This document shows, piece by piece, positions 34,486 through 46,516 of a stretch of DNA of 64,000 nucleotides. The notes beneath the pieces were generated by a model. The model was not told the origin of the DNA. It was given only the letters and a program-made list of their open reading frames with translations, and did not search any database. Made by a program: the position numbers and the translations under genes. Origin of the DNA: Hordeum vulgare subsp. vulgare (Eukaryota > Streptophyta > Magnoliopsida > Poales > Poaceae); NCBI RefSeq assembly GCF_904849725.1, contig NC_058524.1:551369763-551433762 (forward strand), given 5' to 3'. The first letter of the stretch is position 1; each line of letters opens with the position of its first letter.

Positions 34486-35138
34486 TGATACGTCTCCAAC
34501 GTATCTATAATTTTTGATGGTTTCATGCTATTATCTTGTGAAACTTTGGATGTTTTGAATGCCTTTTATATCTTTTTTGGGACTAACTTATTAACTCAGT
34601 GCCAAGTGCCAGTTCCTGTTTTTTTCCATGTTTTTGACCCTTTTCACAGGAGGATTTTAAACGGAGTCCAAACGGAACGAAACTTCCAAAAAGATTTTTT
34701 CCAAAACAGAAGAAGATCGGGGAACTTGAGAACCAAGGCAGGGGGCCACCAGGGACCCCACAAGCCCCCCTAGCCACGGCCAGGGGGGCCCAGCGTCTCC
34801 CAGGCTTGTGGGCTCCCTGGGCCACCTCTGCCCTAGGTCTTTCGCCTATATATTCCCAAAAATTCCAGAAAAAATCAGGAGATCATCGAAAGTACTTTTC
34901 CGCCACCGCAAGCTTCTGTCTCCACAAGATCCCATATGGGGCACGTTCTGGTGCCCTGTCGGAGGGGGTATTCGGATACGGAGGGCTTCATCATCAACAC
35001 CATGACCTCTCCGATGACGCGTGAGTAGTTCACCATAGACCTACGGGTCCATAGCTAGTAGCTAGATGGCTTCTTCTGTCTCTTGGATCTTCAATACAAA
35101 GTTCTCCATGATCTTCATGGAGATCTATCCGATGTAAT
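34486..35138 (+). repeat. 3' LTR of C, first part
   Basis: It aligns with the first ~650 bases of the 5' LTR and stops at GTAAT (35134-35138), where B inserted. Confidence 0.92.
34754..34813. repeat. GC-rich palindromic module (C 3' LTR)
   Basis: CCCCACAAGCC...CTAGCCACGGCCAGGGGGGCCC...AGGCTTGTGGGCTCC, in the same plus-strand orientation as the copies in A, B and D although C is transcribed the other way. Confidence 0.78.
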
Positions 35139-36658
35139 TGATGACCCACAAGTATAGGGGATCTATCGTAGTCCTTTCGATAAGTAAAAGTGTCGAACCC
35201 AACGAGGAGCAGAAGGATCTGACAAGTGGTTTTCAGCAAGGTAATATTTGCAAGCACTGAAATTATCGGTAACAAGTGATTGTATGGTGAGATGATTCAT
35301 ACCAAGAAACAAGTAACAAAAGTAGCAACGGTGCAACAAAGTGACCCAATCCCTTTTGTAGCAAGCGACAAGCCTGGACAAAGTCTTATAAGAGGAAAAG
35401 CGCTCCCGAGGACACACGGGAATTTCTGTCATGCTAGTTTCATCATGTTCATATGATTCGCGTTCGTTACTTTGATAGTTGGATATGTGGGTGGACCGAC
35501 GCTTGGGTACTGCCCTTACTTGGACAAGAATCCCACTTATGATTAACCCCTCTTTCAAGCATCCACAACTACGAAAGAAGAATTAATACAAAGTCTAACC
35601 ATAGCATTAAACTAGTGGATCCAAATAAGCCCCTTACGAAGCAACGCATAAACTAGGGTTTAAGCTTCTGTCACTCTAGCAACCCATCATCTACTTACTA
35701 CTTCCCAATGCCTTCCTCTATGCCCAAATAATGGTGAAGTGTTATGTAGTCGACGTTCACATAACACCACTAGAGGAAAAACAACATACAACACATCAAA
35801 TTACCGAACGAATACCAATTTCACATGACTACTATTAGCATGACTTATCCCATGTCCTCAGGAACAAAAGTAACTACTCACAAAGCATAATAATATTCAT
35901 GACCAGAGAGGTAATGATTAGCATCAAGGATCTGAACATAAACTCTTCCACCAAGTAATCCAACTATCATCAACTACAAAGAGTAATCAACACTACTAGC
36001 AACCTTACAAGTACCAATCGGAGTCGCGAGACGGAGATTGGTTACAAGTGATGAACTAGGGTTTGGAGATGAGATGGTGATGATGAAGATGTTGATGGTG
36101 ACGAGTCCCCTCCGATGAGAGGAGTGTTGGTGATGACGATGGCGACGATTTCCCCCTCTGGGAGGAAAGTTTCCCAGGCAGGATCGTCGTGCCGGAGCTC
36201 TAGATTGGTTCTGCTCAAGTTCCGCCTCGTGGCGGCGGCGAATCCACGAAAAAGCTCCTCCTTGATTTTTTCCAGACGAAACCCTTCATGTAGCAGAAGA
36301 GGGGGCCAGTGGGCCAGTAGGCTGCCCACAAGCCCTCATGGCGCTGCCTAGGGGGTGGCCGCGCCGTGCAGGCTTGTGGCCACCTGCACGCACCCCTCTG
36401 GCACTTCTTCAGCCCAATATTTTTTATAAATCCGGAAAAAATCCTCTTTGATTTTTACGGCGTTTGGAGTTGCAAGGAATAGGTATCTCAAACTTGCTCC
36501 ACTTTCAGGCCAGAATTCCAGCTGTCGGCATTCTCCCTCTTCATGTAAACCTTGCAAAATAAGAGAGAAAAGGCATAAGAATTGTACCGTGAAGTGAAAT
36601 AAAAGCCCAAGAAACGATAAATATCAACATGAAAACATGATGCAAAATGGATGTATCA
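35139..36658 (-). repeat. 3' LTR of B
   Basis: 1520 bp, TGATGACCC...GATGTATCA. Palindrome copy at 36323-36380 (CATGGCGC pairing with GCGCCGTG, with one G-U). Confidence 0.92.
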
Positions 36659-38195
36659 ACTCCCCCAAGCTTAGACCTCGCTTGTCCTCAAGCGAAATCC
36701 TAGCTCAATAAATATGTCCACATGTTTAGGGAGAGAGGTGTCGACAAAACAAGATATGAACATGCATGCATCATGATCATGATCAGAACAGAAATACCAA
36801 CATATAATCTCCCATGCTAAAGTGATAATTCCTTCACAAAGTAAAGCATGGATCAAGAACCTTACCGAGAAGTAACAACCGATAGCCTTTATTCATTGAA
36901 GCAATTGCAATTTATCACAACATCAGAAAGAGTCAAATAAGAGCTTGTAAAGAAAATCCACATACTCAAGCATTCTTTCGTTCTCTACAATTTCTACAAC
37001 TCACGTGGTACTCATGAGATCAAAGTTTCAGCTGGACACAGAGAAAGATAGGGGCTTACAGTTGTGCCTCCCAACTGCTTACCTCAAGGGTAATGTAAAC
37101 AATAATAATTCATGAATACTTACCTCCAAGTTGACATATGAATATAGATCTTTGCCAAGCATATGACGTTAGCCAAGATAATGGCGGAATAGGGAATTGG
37201 TGAAGATCACCACGACTCTCTCAAGGGCAAAAAGTAAAGGTACAAGATAGGCCCTTCGTAGAGGGAAGAAGAGGTTGTCGTGCCCTTTTGAGGTTTGGAT
37301 GCGTGTCCTCTTAGTGCGTAAGGAACGTCACTTTATATTGCCTCCTGTGATAAAGAACTTTATTATGTAGTCTGTCGATTTTATGTCTTCCTCTTCACAG
37401 GTTCGTATAAAGCTTATTTTCCACACACTAATAGATCATACATATTAGAGAGCAATTTTTATTGCTTGCACCGATGACAACTTACTTGTGGGATCTTATT
37501 CAATCCATAGGTAGGTATGGTGGACACTCATGGCAAAAATGTGTTGATGGTTTATGGATGCACAAGTAGTATCTCTACTTAGTGCGGGAGTTTTGGCTAA
37601 TATGAGGTGGAAGCAATCGTCACATGCTAAGGGATCTCTAATCATATAACATTGTTCGGAGCCAAGCAAACACAATTCATTATGTTGTCTTCCTTGTCCA
37701 ACATCTACTCCTAGGCATGCAATAGTTTAGTGAGTGTTCACAATCATAGATGGTGTCAGAGATGATATATTTATATGTGAACCTCTCCTTCTTTATCACT
37801 TCCTATTAATTGCAACAATGACCAAGGTCTACGTTTGTCTACCCTCAACAAGTTTCAATCATCATACTTTTTATATGTGAAGCCATCACTTCCCATAAGA
37901 TCACTACATGATCTTTCATGCTTTTGTTCTATTCTCACTCTTTTGATCATGGCAAGAGGCAAAGCCCTTCAACTAAGCACTCTTTATTATATGGCTCACG
38001 AGCTCAAATACATTGGGGGTGACGCAAAGCAAAACTCAAGACTAAAACACTAGGACTTTTAATCTACTAGAGAGAAAGAGAAAACTGAAAAGGAAAACTA
38101 AAACAAAGGTAAAGGCAAAAGATGTGATGGTGATACGATACCGGGGCAACTCCCCCAAGCTTGGCACAAGCCAAGGGAATTTCCCATACCAATGC
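36659..38195 (-). other. B 3' untranslated region with 3' PPT and internal PPT
   Basis: The 3' PPT is 36659-36672, followed (on the plus strand) by an AGGA-loop hairpin sequence at 36675-36695. The internal PPT is 38149-38162, with the hairpin CTTGGC-TTGT-GCCAAG next to it. The rest, about 1.45 kb, has no convincing ORF. Confidence 0.8.
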
Positions 38196-38611
38196 TCAGT
38201 TGTCTTCCTTTGGTGGTGAAGGTGGAGGAGTTGTTGCAATCTTTGACTCCAAGAGGGTCATTAATCTTTGTTTTATACCTTGGAGATCTGCGATATGTTT
38301 TTCCAGCAAAACAACTTCACGAGTGAGATAAGTATTGCGAGCACGAGTTGTTTCACAAAACCTCAAGAGTTCAATCAAGGATGGAGACAGTAGGTGGAGG
38401 TAGGGTTGGAGGAAATCCACTTCTTCAACTTCTTCCCTGTTGAGCACAGATTGCACTTCGTCCCACGCCTGATTCCTCTCCATGGTTTTGCCCTTGGTTT
38501 CTTTAGGTAGCCTTTCCTTAGCGTCCATGACCTCCATCCTTTTCAAATCAGCACTTGCTTCTCCATAAACTTAACGGAGATTGTTCTCCCCACAGATTCC
38601 TGAGACGACAT
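38196..38611 (-). pseudogene. B accessory ORF
   Basis: 116 residues open from 38546 (MKRMEVMDAKERLPKETKG) to TTPPPSPPKEDN. The N-terminal part, MSSQES, starts near 38611 in another frame, so there is one frameshift. It is homologous to 20127-20543 and keeps its length and Pro-rich tail. The helical core is ELLRFCETTRARNTYLTREV. A TATA-like ATTATATATAC is upstream at 38695-38707. I see no known domain. Confidence 0.6.
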
Positions 38612-38694
38612 CTTGCTCTAAATCTGCGGCAGAAAACAGGCTCGAAACGAAGAACACAGGAATCTGCGTGATGCAGGGGTCAGACCAAACGGGA

Positions 38695-38707
38695 GTATAT
38701 ATAATGA
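38695..38707 (-). promoter_or_regulatory. Candidate internal TATA box before the B accessory ORF
   Basis: CATTATATATAC on the minus strand, ~85-95 bases before the ORF start, at the same place as 20625-20640 in A. Confidence 0.4.
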
Positions 38708-38768
38708 TTTTTTCCAGACCAGAAGGAGTATCCTGCACGAAAACGGAGTCCGGGAGGCGCACGAGGTG

Positions 38769-38824
38769 GCCACAAGCCCTCACGGCGCGGCCAGGGGGTG
38801 GGCCCGCGCCGTGCGGCTTGTCGC
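38769..38824. repeat. GC-rich palindromic module, internal copy (B)
   Basis: The inner stem CACGGCGCG pairs perfectly with CGCGCCGTG; outer arms CCACAAGCC and GGCTTGTCG. It lies between integrase and the accessory ORF. Confidence 0.8.
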
Positions 38825-39031
38825 CTCCTCGCGCACTTTCCGGACTACTTCCAATTTTTGTATTTTTTTTCAAATATTCCAAAACAGAGAAAATTTACTA
38901 CTCAAAAAGTTTTGGACTCTGTTTTCTAACCAAATCACATACCTCTTCGTTTTTGGAGTCTGAAACAGACTGATAAATATCCCTTAGGTATTCTTCCGGA
39001 GTTATGGTATTGATAATATTGCTTTCAACAT

Positions 39032-40050
39032 TTATGGGAGTACCTGAGATATAATGCTTGATTCTCCGCCATTTACCACTCTCGGACAATTACCTTCCGT
39101 GTTCTTGATCTTGATAGCACCGAAACGATATACTTCCTCAACAACATAGGGACCTTCCCATTTAGAGAGAAGCTTGCCTGCAAAGAATCTTAAACGAGAG
39201 TTATATAGCAAGACATAATAACCTACATTGAACTCACGCTTTTGTATCCTCTTATTATGCCACCTCTTAACCTTCTCTTTGAACAGCTTGGCATTCTCAT
39301 ATGCCTGAGTTCTCCACTCATCAAGCGAGCTAATATCAAATAACCTCTTCTCACCGGCAAGTTTGAAATCAAAGTTGAGCTCTTTGATTGCCCAATAAGC
39401 TTTATGCTCTAGCTCAAGAGGTGAAATGCCCATGGGATTCTTATAGGCAGTTCTATAAGCCCACAGTGCATCATCGAGCTTCTTAGACCAATTCTTTCTA
39501 GACCTGTTGATAGTCTTTTGCAGAATCAGTTTAATCTCTCTATTACTTAGCTCTACTTGACCACTGGACTGAGGGTGATAGGGAGACGCAATTCTATGGT
39601 TGACATCGTACTTAGCAAGCGTTTTACGGAAAGCACCATGAATGAAGTGTGAACCACCGTCGGTCATTGGATATCTAGGGACTCCAAATCTAGGGAAGAT
39701 AACTTCTTTCAGCATCCTGATAGAGGTGTTGTAATCAGCACTACTAGTGGGGATAGCTTCTACCTACTTACTGACGTAATCAACAGCAACTAGGATATGA
39801 GTATACCCGTTGGATTTTGGAAAAGGTCACATATAATCAAAGCCCCAGACATCAAATGGTTCAATGACAAGTGAATAGTTCATAGCCATTTCGTGACGTT
39901 TGCTAATATTACCTACTCTTTAAGACTCGTCACAAGACAAGACAAACTTACGGGCATCCTTGAAGAGAGTGGGCCAATAGAAACCTGATTGCAATACCTT
40001 GCGTGCAGTTCTATCTCCCGCATGGTGTCCTCCGTAGGCCTCGAAGTGAC
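39032..40050 (-). pseudogene. pol: B integrase
   Basis: 39032-39715 gives 227 residues with RYPMTDGGSHFIHGAF (second Asp) and SSGQVELSNREIK (the catalytic Glu, kept). Compared with A, about 12-13 residues after NPMGIS are missing in frame. The upstream part (39716-40050: FDVWGFDYM region) has a stop (TAG near 39764) and a Tyr in place of Asp in the FNVGYYVLLY stretch. The zinc domain is in a different frame. Confidence 0.83.
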
Positions 40051-40054
40051 ACTT

Positions 40055-41593
40055 CTATAGGATATGTACCTGTTCATGTTCAGGTACACAACGTCTAATA
40101 ACACCATCTACTCCTTCCTTATAAAGGTGAGGATCATCCCAAAAGTAGTGTCTCAAGTGAAATAAGAATTTCTTCTTTTGCTGGTATGTGAAACTAGGTG
40201 GTATATATTTGGCAATGACATAGTTTGCATAATCAGCATACCATGGTGCACTACGTGAAGCATTGATGACATTCAAATCGGGAAAGCTATAGTCAATAGG
40301 TTGTGGGTCATCAAGAACGTTCTCCAACCTAGACAAGTTATCTGCTACTAGGTTATCAGCACCCTTTCTGTCGACAACATGCAAATCAAATTCTTGTAGC
40401 AAGAGAACCCATCTGATAAGTCTAGGTTTAGCGTCTTTCGTCTCCATGAGGTACTTAATAGCAGCATGATCAGTGTGAATAGTGACTTTGGAATCAACTA
40501 TGTAAGACCTGAACTTTTCACATGCAAACACGACTGCTAAAAACTCCTTCTCCATAGTAGCATAGTTTCTCTGGGCACTGTCTAGAGTTTTACTAGCGTA
40601 GTGAATAACATTCAACTTCTTATCGACTCTTTTCCCTAGAACAGCACCAATAGCATAATCACTAGTGTCACACATAATCTCAAAAGGTAAGTTCCAATTA
40701 GGTGCTTGAACAATAGGTGCAGTTATCAAAGCCCTCTTAAGTATTTCGAAGCCTTTCTCACAATCATCGTCAAACACAAAAGGAATATCCTTTTGCAAGA
40801 GATTGGTAAGAGGCCTATAAATCTTAGAGAAGTCTTTGATGCACCTTCTATAGAAACCAGCATGACCAAGGAAACTTCTTATACCCTTGATATCTGTGGG
40901 GTATGGCATTTTCTCGATTGCATCAACCTTAGCCTTATCGACTTCAATACGTCTCTCAGAAATTTTATGACCTAAGACGATGCCTTCATTAACAATAAAG
41001 TGGCACTTCTCCCAATTCAAGACAAGATTGGTGTCTTTACATCTCTGTAAGACTCGACCAAGGTAGCCGAGGCAATCATCAAAGGAAGACCCGTAAACAG
41101 AAAAGTCATGCATGAAAACCTCGACAATCTTTTCACAAAAGTTAGAGAATATAGCCATCATACATCTTTGAAAGGTGGCAGGTGCATTACATAAGCCAAA
41201 AGGCATACGTCTATGAGCAAAGGTACCGAAAGGACAGGTGAAAGTGGTTTTCTCCTGATCAGATTGTGCAACTGGTATTTGGGAGAAACCAGAATATCCG
41301 TCTAGAAAGCAGAAGTGTGTGTGTTTGGACAGCCTTTCTAGCATTTGGTCGATAAAAGGCAAAGGGCAATTATGTTTCCTAGTGGCTTTATTCAGTTTCC
41401 TAAAATCGATCACCATCCTATAGCCAGCAATAATCCTCTGTAGGATCAATTCATCCTTATCATTAGGGATAACGGTAATGCCTCCCTTCTTAGGGACGCA
41501 ATGCACCGGACTCACCAAATCGCTATGAGCAACAGGATAGATGATACATGCTTCCAGGAGCTTTAGTAATTCTTTTCTCACTACTTCTTTCAT
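40055..41593 (-). pseudogene. pol: B reverse transcriptase-RNase H
   Basis: 512 residues open. [53 protein letters not shown], and the polymerase motif as [10 protein letters not shown]: the first of the two catalytic Asp residues is His. Thumb/connection: [15 protein letters not shown]. RNase [55 protein letters not shown]. Then it runs into the integrase zinc region ([28 protein letters not shown]). The longest pol stretch in the A/B family here. Confidence 0.9.
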
Positions 41594-42594
41594 CTTAGGA
41601 TTTAATCTCCTTTGATGATCAGCAACTGGTTTGTAATCAGGATTAGTTTTAATCTTGTGCTGGCATAGAGTAGGACTAATGCCCTTAAGATCATCAAGAG
41701 TATATCCAATAGCAGCATGGTGCTTCTTCAGAGTTTTAGCAACTTCTTTTCTTCATGCTCTCAGAGGCTAGCACTAATAATAACAGGATATATCTCCTTT
41801 TCATCAAGATAAGCATACTTAAGAGTATCAGGCAACTGTTTAAGCTCGAACATAGGATCACCCTTTGGTGGGGGTGGATCCCCAAGCAGTTCAACAGGCA
41901 AGTTATTCTTAAGGATAGGATATTGTTCTAAGACAACTCTATCTATCTCATCCCTTTCATCCATATGCATATCATTTTCATGCTCAAGCAAGTATTGCTC
42001 TAAGGGATTAGTAGGAGGCACGACAATAGAAGCTAAGGCAATAGTTTCATCCTTACCGGGCAACTCCTTTTCATGAGGTTGTCTACCAAACTTGGAGAAG
42101 TTGAACTCATGTGACACGCCTTCAAAGCCAATAGTGACAGTTTGCTTCTCATAGTCAATATGAGCATTGACGGTATTGAGAAAAGGTCTGCCAAATATGA
42201 TGGGACAAAAGCTATATTGTGCGGTAGGAAGAACGAGGAAATTAGTAGGATACTTCGTTTTACCACACAAGACTTCAACATCCCTAACAATTCCCACAGG
42301 GTAGATAGTATCTCTATTGGCAAGCTGAATAGTGACATCAATAGGCTCTATCTCAACAGGTGCAATCTCATCTTTGATTTCATCATATAAGGATTGAGGT
42401 ATTGCACTAACACTAGCACCCACGTCACATAAACCATGATAACAATGATCTCCTATCTTAACAGAAACCATAGGCATGCCAACAAGGCCTATGTTTGTCT
42501 CTAACGTGAGTTTTAACAATTCTAGCAGCATCTTCACAGAAGTGAATATTATGTCCCTCAACATCGTCGCACAGAAGATCTTTGATAATAGCAA
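41594..42594 (-). pseudogene. pol: B protease and RT N-terminus
   Basis: 41761-42594 is open for 277 residues: GLCDVGASVSAIPQSLYDEI (active site), IIFGRPFLNTVNAHIDYE, then a linker to LLGDPPPPKGDPMFELKQL. A frameshift near 41745 separates it from the conserved [16 protein letters not shown] segment and the RT ORF. It overlaps the gag frame at 42458-42594, so gag and protease are in different frames here. Confidence 0.85.
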
Positions 42595-43630
42595 TGCTAG
42601 GTTCCACTCTAATTTGCTCAGGGGGTGTAGGTGTTCTAATGTAGCCTCTACGTATCACAGTTGAAGCTTTAGAATGATCCTTTATCCTAACATGGAAAGG
42701 TGGTTTCTCAATGTAAGCACTGGGAACCACAGGATCATTATAGGCAATGACTTTCTCTTCAACTGGAGTGGATTTAACTACATTGACTTCTAAAGGAGGA
42801 TGATATTTAAACCACTTCTCTTTGGGGAGATCAATATGAGCAGCAAAAGATACACACAATGAAGCTACTATCTCAGAGTCAAGTCCATACTTAGCGCTAA
42901 AGTCACACAAAGTATTTGTCTCAACAAAGGATTTAACGCAATCAAACGTGAAATTCATACCTGACTCCTTACCTTCTTCAAGCTCCCAATCTTCAGAGTT
43001 GCGTTTAATTCTCTCCAATAAATTCCATATGAAATCAATATCTCTCTTCATAAAAGAACCGGTACAAGAAGTGTCAAGCATGGTGCGATCATCATGAGAA
43101 AGCCGAGCATAGAAGTTCTGAATGGTAATTTCTCTCGAGAGCTCATGATTGGGGCATGAATATAGCATTGATTTAAGCCTCCCCCAATCTTGAGCGATGC
43201 TTTCTCTGTCACGCGGCCAAAAATTATAAATATAATTCCGATCACGATGTACTAAATGCATAGGATAAAACTTTTGATGAAATTCCAATTTCAACCGGTT
43301 GTAGTCCCATGATCCAGTATCATCACACAGCCTATACCATGTCAAAGACTTATCATTCAAAGATAAAGGAAAGACCTTCTTCTTGACCTCATCCTCGGGC
43401 ACAACTGCAAGCTCAAATAAACCACAAACTTCATCTACATAGATCAGATGCAAGTCTGGATGTGATTTTCCATCTCGTGTAAAAGGATTAGCCAGCAGTT
43501 TCTCAAGCATACCCGAAGGAAATTCAAAGCAAATATTTTCAGTAGGTGCAGCAACTTGAGGAGCAACTCTTTGTGCTTCCGTTCTAGGTGAAGATACCCC
43601 GAACAAGCCCCTCAAGGGATTAGTATCCAT
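42458..43630 (-). CDS. gag: B gag
   Basis: 390 residues from MDTNPLRGLFGVSSPRTEAQ. Gag domain at about 60-230: LTWYRLCDDTGSWDYNRLKL, RDRNYIYNFWPRDRESIAQD, LYSCPNHELSREITIQNFYA, SCTGSFMKRDIDFIWNLLER. The C-terminal part has PTPPEQIRVEPSIAIIKDLL. No zinc knuckle. It is the only nearly complete gag of the A/B type here, although its C-terminus is probably altered by a frameshift into the protease frame. It would assemble the particle and bind the RNA. Confidence 0.82.
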   Translation of the reverse strand: MDTNPLRGLFGVSSPRTEAQRVAPQVAAPTENICFEFPSGMLEKLLANPFTRDGKSHPDLHLIYVDEVCGLFELAVVPEDEVKKKVFPLSLNDKSLTWYRLCDDTGSWDYNRLKLEFHQKFYPMHLVHRDRNYIYNFWPRDRESIAQDWGRLKSMLYSCPNHELSREITIQNFYARLSHDDRTMLDTSCTGSFMKRDIDFIWNLLERIKRNSEDWELEEGKESGMNFTFDCVKSFVETNTLCDFSAKYGLDSEIVASLCVSFAAHIDLPKEKWFKYHPPLEVNVVKSTPVEEKVIAYNDPVVPSAYIEKPPFHVRIKDHSKASTVIRRGYIRTPTPPEQIRVEPSIAIIKDLLCDDVEGHNIHFCEDAARIVKTHVRDKHRPCWHAYGFC

Positions 43631-43707
43631 AGTGACAAGTGAGAATAAATTTCAGCACACTATATGAATGTTTCCTTACCAAGTTCCACTTACCAAAGGT
43701 GCTTCAC

Positions 43708-43725
43708 TCCCCGGCAATGGCGCCA
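43708..43725 (-). promoter_or_regulatory. Primer binding site of B
   Basis: TGGCGCCATTGCCGGGGA, one base from A's site. Confidence 0.85.
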
Positions 43726-43736
43726 GAAAAGAGTCT

Positions 43737-45262
43737 TCATGACCCATAAGTATAGGGTATCAATCGTAGTCCTTTTGATAAGTAAGAGTGTCGAACCCAA
43801 TGAGGAGCAGAAGGATCTGACAAGTGGTTTTCAGCAAGGTAAAATCTGCAGGCACTGAAATTGTCGGTAACAAGTGATTGTGTGGTGAGATGATTCGTAG
43901 CAAGCAACAAGTAACAAAAGTAGCAATGGTGCAGCAAAGTGGCCCAATCCCTTTTGTAGCAAGGGACAAGCCTGGACAAAGTCTTATAGGAGGAAAAGCG
44001 CTCCCGAGGACACATGGGAATTTCTTTCATGCTAGTTTCATCATGTTCATATGATTCGCGTTCGTTACTTTGATAGTTTGATATGTGGGTGGACCAGCAC
44101 TTGGGTACTGCCCTTACCTGAACGAGCATCCCACTTATGATTAACCCCTCTCGCAAGCATCCGCAACTACGAAAGAAGAATTAAGACAAAGTCTAAATAT
44201 AGCATTAAACTAGTGGATCCAAATCAGCCCCTTACGAAGCAACGCATAAACTAGGGTTTAAGCTTCTGTCACTCTAGCAACCCATCATCTAATTACTACT
44301 TCCCAATGCCTTCCTCTAGGCCCAAATAATGGTGAAGTGCTATGTAGTCGACGTTCACATAAAACCACTATAGGAAAAAAAACATACAACACATCAAATT
44401 ATCGAACGAATACCAATTTCACATGACTACTATTAGCATGACTTATCCCATGTCCTCAGGAACAAAAGTAACTACTCACAAAGCATAATCATATTCATGA
44501 CCAGAGAGGTAATGAGTAGCATCAAGGATATGAACATAAACTCTTCCACCAAGTAATCCAACTACCATCAACTACAAAGAGTAATCAACACTACTAGCAA
44601 CCTTACAAGTACCAATCGGAGTCGTGAGACAGAGATTGGTTACAAGTGATGAACTAGGGTTTGGAGATGAGATGGTACTGATGAAGATGTTGATGGTGGA
44701 GAGTCCCCTCCGATGAGAGGAGTGTTGGTGATGACGATGGCGATGATTTCCACCTCCGGGAGGGAAGTTTCACCGGCAGGATCGTCCTGCCAGAGCTCTA
44801 GATTGGTTCTGCTCGGGTTCCGCCTCGTGGCGGTGCCGAATCCATGAAAAAGCTGCTCCCTGATTTTTGTTTCCAGACGAAACCCTTCATATAGTAGAAG
44901 AGGGGGGCCAGTGGGCCAGCAGGCTGCCCACAAGCCCTCATGGCGTGGCCTGGGGGGTGTCCGCGCCGTGCAGGCTTGTGGCCACCTGCACGCGCCCCTC
45001 TGGCACTTCTTCGGCCGAGTATTTTTTATAAATCCGGAAAAAAAATCCTCGTTGATTTTTACGGCGTTTGGAGTTACGCATAATAGGTATCTCAAACTTG
45101 CTCCACTTTCAGGCCAGAATTCCAGCTGCCGGCATTCTCCCTCTTCATGTAAACCTTGCAAAATAAGAGAGAAAAGGCATAAGAATTGTACCGTGAAGTG
45201 AAATAACAGCCCAAGAAGCAATAAATATCAACAGGAAAACATGATCCAAAATGGACGTATCA
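43737..45262 (-). repeat. 5' LTR of B
   Basis: It begins TCATGACCC (a substituted terminus) and ends GACGTATCA at 45262. The palindrome is at 44926-44983 (CATGGCG...CGCCGTG, like the 3' LTR). The TATA-like box is at 45020-45032. It abuts another LTR fragment directly. Confidence 0.9.
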
Positions 45263-46516
45263 AGGACACACGGGAATTTCTGTCATGCTAGTTTTCATCA
45301 TGTTCATATGATTCCCGTTCGTTACTTTGATAGTTTCATATGTGGGTGGACCGGCACTTGGGTACTGCCCTTACTTGGACAAGCATCCCACTTATGATTA
45401 ACCCCTCTCGCAAGCATCCGCAACTACGACAGAAGAATTAAGACAAAATCTAACCATAGCATTAAACTAGTGGATCCAAATCAGCCCCTTACGAAGCAAC
45501 GCATAAACTAGGGTTTAAGCTTCTGTCACTCTAGCAACCCATCATCTACTTACTACTTCCCAATGCCTTCCTCTAGGCCCAAATCATGGTGAAGTGTTAT
45601 GTAGTTGACGTTCACATAACACCACTAGATGAAAAACAACATACAACACATTAAAGTATCGAATGAATACCAAATTCCCATGACTACTATTAGCATGACT
45701 TATCCCATGTCCTCGGGAACAAAAGTAACTACTCACAAAGCATAATCATATTCATGACCAGAGAGGTAATGAGTAGCATCAAGGATCTGAACATAAACTC
45801 TTCCACCAAATAATCTAACTAGCATCAACTACAAGGAGTAATTAACACTACTAGCAACCTTGCAAGTACCAATCGGAGTCGTGAGACGGAGATTGGTTAC
45901 AAGTGATGAACTAGGGTTTGGAGATGAGATGGTGCTGATGAAGATGTTGATGGTGACGAGTCCCCTCCGATGAGAGGAGTGTTGGTGATGACGATGGCGA
46001 CGATTTCCCCCTCCGGGAAGGAAGTTTCCCCGGCAGGATCGTCCTGCCAGAGCTCTAGATTGGTTCTGCTCAAGTTCCGCCTCGTGGTGGCGGCGGCTCC
46101 TCCCGAAAGCTTCCTTCTGATTTTTTTGGAACGAAACTCTTCATGTAGCAAAAGATGAGCGCCGGAGGGGCAACAGGGGGCCCACAAGCCCCCCAGGCCC
46201 GGCAAGGGGGGTAGGCCGGGCCTGGCAGGCTTGTGGCCTCCTGGCGACGCCCCTCTGGCACCTCTTCCGCCTAGTATTTTTCATAAAATCCAAAATAATT
46301 CCCCGTTGATTTTCACGCCTTTTGGAGTTACGTAGAATAGGTATCTCAAACTTGCTCCTTTTTCAGTCCAGAATTCCAGCTGCCGGCGTTCTCCCTCTTC
46401 ATGTAAACCTTGCAAAATGAGAGAGAAAAGGCATAAGTATTGTACCGTGAAGTGAAATAACAGCCCAAAAAGCGATAAATATCAACATGAAAGCATGATG
46501 CAAAATGGATGTATCA
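45263..46516 (-). repeat. LTR remnant (B0) next to B's 5' LTR
   Basis: It starts at AGGACACACGGG, about 270 bases into the LTR, and runs to GATGTATCA at 46516, followed by TSD GTAAT. Its palindrome (46180-46236) differs from the two B LTRs: CCAGGCCCGGC pairs with GCCGGGCCTGG. Confidence 0.9.
46180..46236. repeat. GC-rich palindromic module (B0 LTR remnant)
   Basis: Perfect 11-bp inner stem CCAGGCCCGGC/GCCGGGCCTGG, outer arms GCCCACAAGCC/GGCTTGTGGCC. Compared with other copies, both strands of the stem have changed together. Confidence 0.82.

Larger units (their letters stand above)
35139..46516 (-). mobile_element. Element B: Athila-type LTR retrotransposon, same family as A, with an extra LTR remnant
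   Basis: Inserted in C's 3' LTR; TSD GTAAT at 35134-35138 and 46517-46521. LTRs at 35139-36658 and 43737-45262, then a partial third LTR at 45263-46516. The internal order is as in A, without the S1 and T insertions, so it is the better reference copy. All ORFs are damaged. Confidence 0.93.
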
